Notes under the pieces: model-generated
What the model saw: the letters and a program-made list of their open reading frames with translations, nothing else
What the model was told of the DNA's origin: nothing
Database searches by the model: none
Program-made: the position numbers and the translations under genes
In this document: positions 38,988 through 39,606 of the stretch, piece after piece
Layout: every line of letters begins with the position of its first letter
Numbering within the stretch: the first letter of the stretch is position 1
DNA from: CAZRIP01 sp964600165
Lineage (GTDB): Bacteria > Elusimicrobiota > Elusimicrobia > UBA1565 > UBA9628
DNA length: 39,606 bases
Assembly: GCA_964600165.1 (NCBI GenBank)
Contig: CAZRIP010000017.1
Location: 1-39,606 of the forward strand
Direction: 5' to 3'

Positions 38988-39606
38988 ATGTCCATGTCCG
39001 CCGAGATGACGCCGACCTCCGGTGTCGACGCCGCAGCGCCCACGATGCAGGTCCGCAAGCGCAGCGGCCTTCTGGAGCCGGTCGACGTCAACAAGATCGT
39101 CCGCGCGGTCCAGCGCTGCGGCCAAGGCCTCCCGCACGTCGACATCCTGAAGGTCGCCACCAAGACGATCGGCGGCCTCTACGACGGCGCGACGACCAAG
39201 GAGCTCGACAACCTCTCCATCCAGACGTCGGCGCTCTTGATCGCCGAGGAGCCGGAGTACTCGCGGCTGGCCGCGCGGCTCCTGTCGCACTACATCGCCA
39301 AGGAAGTCGCCAACCAGGACATCCACTCTTTCTCGCAGTCGATCGCGGCGGGCTACCGGGCCGGCTTGATCGCGGAAAAAGTCGCGACCTTCGTCACGAC
39401 CAACGCGCGCAAGCTCAACAACGCGATCTTAAACGACCGCAACGATCTTTTCGAGTATTTCGGCCTGCGCACGGTCTACGACCGCTACCTCCTCAAGAAC
39501 CCCGAGACGCGCGAGGTGATCGAAACCCCGCAATACTTCATGCTGCGCGTCGCCTGCGGCCTGGCCGAGATCGTCGGCGAGGCCGTGGAGCTCTCCAACC
39601 TGCTGG
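38988..39606 (+). CDS. nrdA: Ribonucleotide reductase large subunit, N-terminal part (cut by the right edge)
   Basis: 206 codons of the alpha subunit of ribonucleoside-diphosphate reductase, which makes deoxynucleotides. MQVRKRSGLLEPVDVNKIVRAVQRCGQG starts an ATP-cone (the overall-activity allosteric domain), followed by the R1 N-terminal domain (LAARLLSHYIAKEV, and later YFGLRTVYDRYLLKN... IETPQYFMLRVACGLA, typical of class Ia/Ib NrdA). Catalytic Cys residues lie beyond the edge. GGGAGGAGGA 8 nt before the ATG is a strong ribosome binding site, in contrast to the leaderless genes. An ATG two codons later (38994) is equally in frame. Class II enzymes share some of this; YFGLRTVYDRYLL favours class I. 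Confidence 0.92.
   Translation, partial: MSMSAEMTPTSGVDAAAPTMQVRKRSGLLEPVDVNKIVRAVQRCGQGLPHVDILKVATKTIGGLYDGATTKELDNLSIQTSALLIAEEPEYSRLAARLLSHYIAKEVANQDIHSFSQSIAAGYRAGLIAEKVATFVTTNARKLNNAILNDRNDLFEYFGLRTVYDRYLLKNPETREVIETPQYFMLRVACGLAEIVGEAVELSNLL

Overview
The window is high-GC DNA from a Gram-negative bacterium. An outer-membrane beta-barrel, a Wza-type export lipoprotein and a Wzc-type tyrosine kinase all imply a double membrane. No rRNA, tRNA or phylogenetic marker fixes the phylum. The gene mix would fit a high-GC candidate-phylum lineage such as Elusimicrobiota, but that is a guess. No CRISPR array, insertion sequence, prophage or tRNA gene was seen.

Layout. (1) About 1-17,550 is a surface-polysaccharide locus. 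A leftward operon carries a GT4 glycosyltransferase, Wza, Wzc and a Wzx flippase cut by the left edge. Rightward genes encode a beta-barrel protein, a NodB-type deacetylase and galE, facing a second GT4 gene. Next comes a 1602-residue secreted protein built from three parallel-beta-helix modules and two sandwich-plus-TIG units, then an ATP-grasp/low-molecular-weight tyrosine phosphatase fusion coupled to a second deacetylase, and a fused gene remnant. No polymerase (Wzy) or initiating sugar-phosphate transferase is visible; they may lie beyond the left edge. (2) 17,554-20,559 holds an orphan membrane histidine kinase and two small secreted proteins. (3) 20,575-27,812 holds addA and addB, separated by a small unknown gene and a HigBA-like toxin-antitoxin pair whose toxin looks internally deleted. 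(4) 27,813-31,768 holds a 26-bp perfect palindrome matching the LexA consensus CTGT-N8-ACAG, then hisS, a PF04072-type methyltransferase and an XdhC/MobA fusion. (5) 31,811-38,535 holds a large TPR-repeat protein and a coupled operon (SirB1-type protein, thioredoxin-fold protein without its CXXC, dipeptide epimerase). (6) After an intergenic stretch of about 450 bp with two terminator-like hairpins, nrdA begins and runs off the right edge.

The most striking window-wide signal is promoter placement. For twelve genes the sigma70-type -10 hexamer ends 7-8 nt before the start codon (TAnnnT in eleven of them), and several have a TTGACA-like -35 exactly 17 bp upstream. This predicts leaderless mRNAs as the main expression mode. 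A minority of genes (the beta-helix protein, the Cys-rich protein, nrdA) instead have a true leader and a strong Shine-Dalgarno sequence.

Genes work together most clearly in the polysaccharide locus (precursor, transfer, flipping, export, deacetylation, and a kinase/phosphatase pair), in AddAB (double-strand-break processing), and in the coupled sirB1-like/redoxin/epimerase operon.
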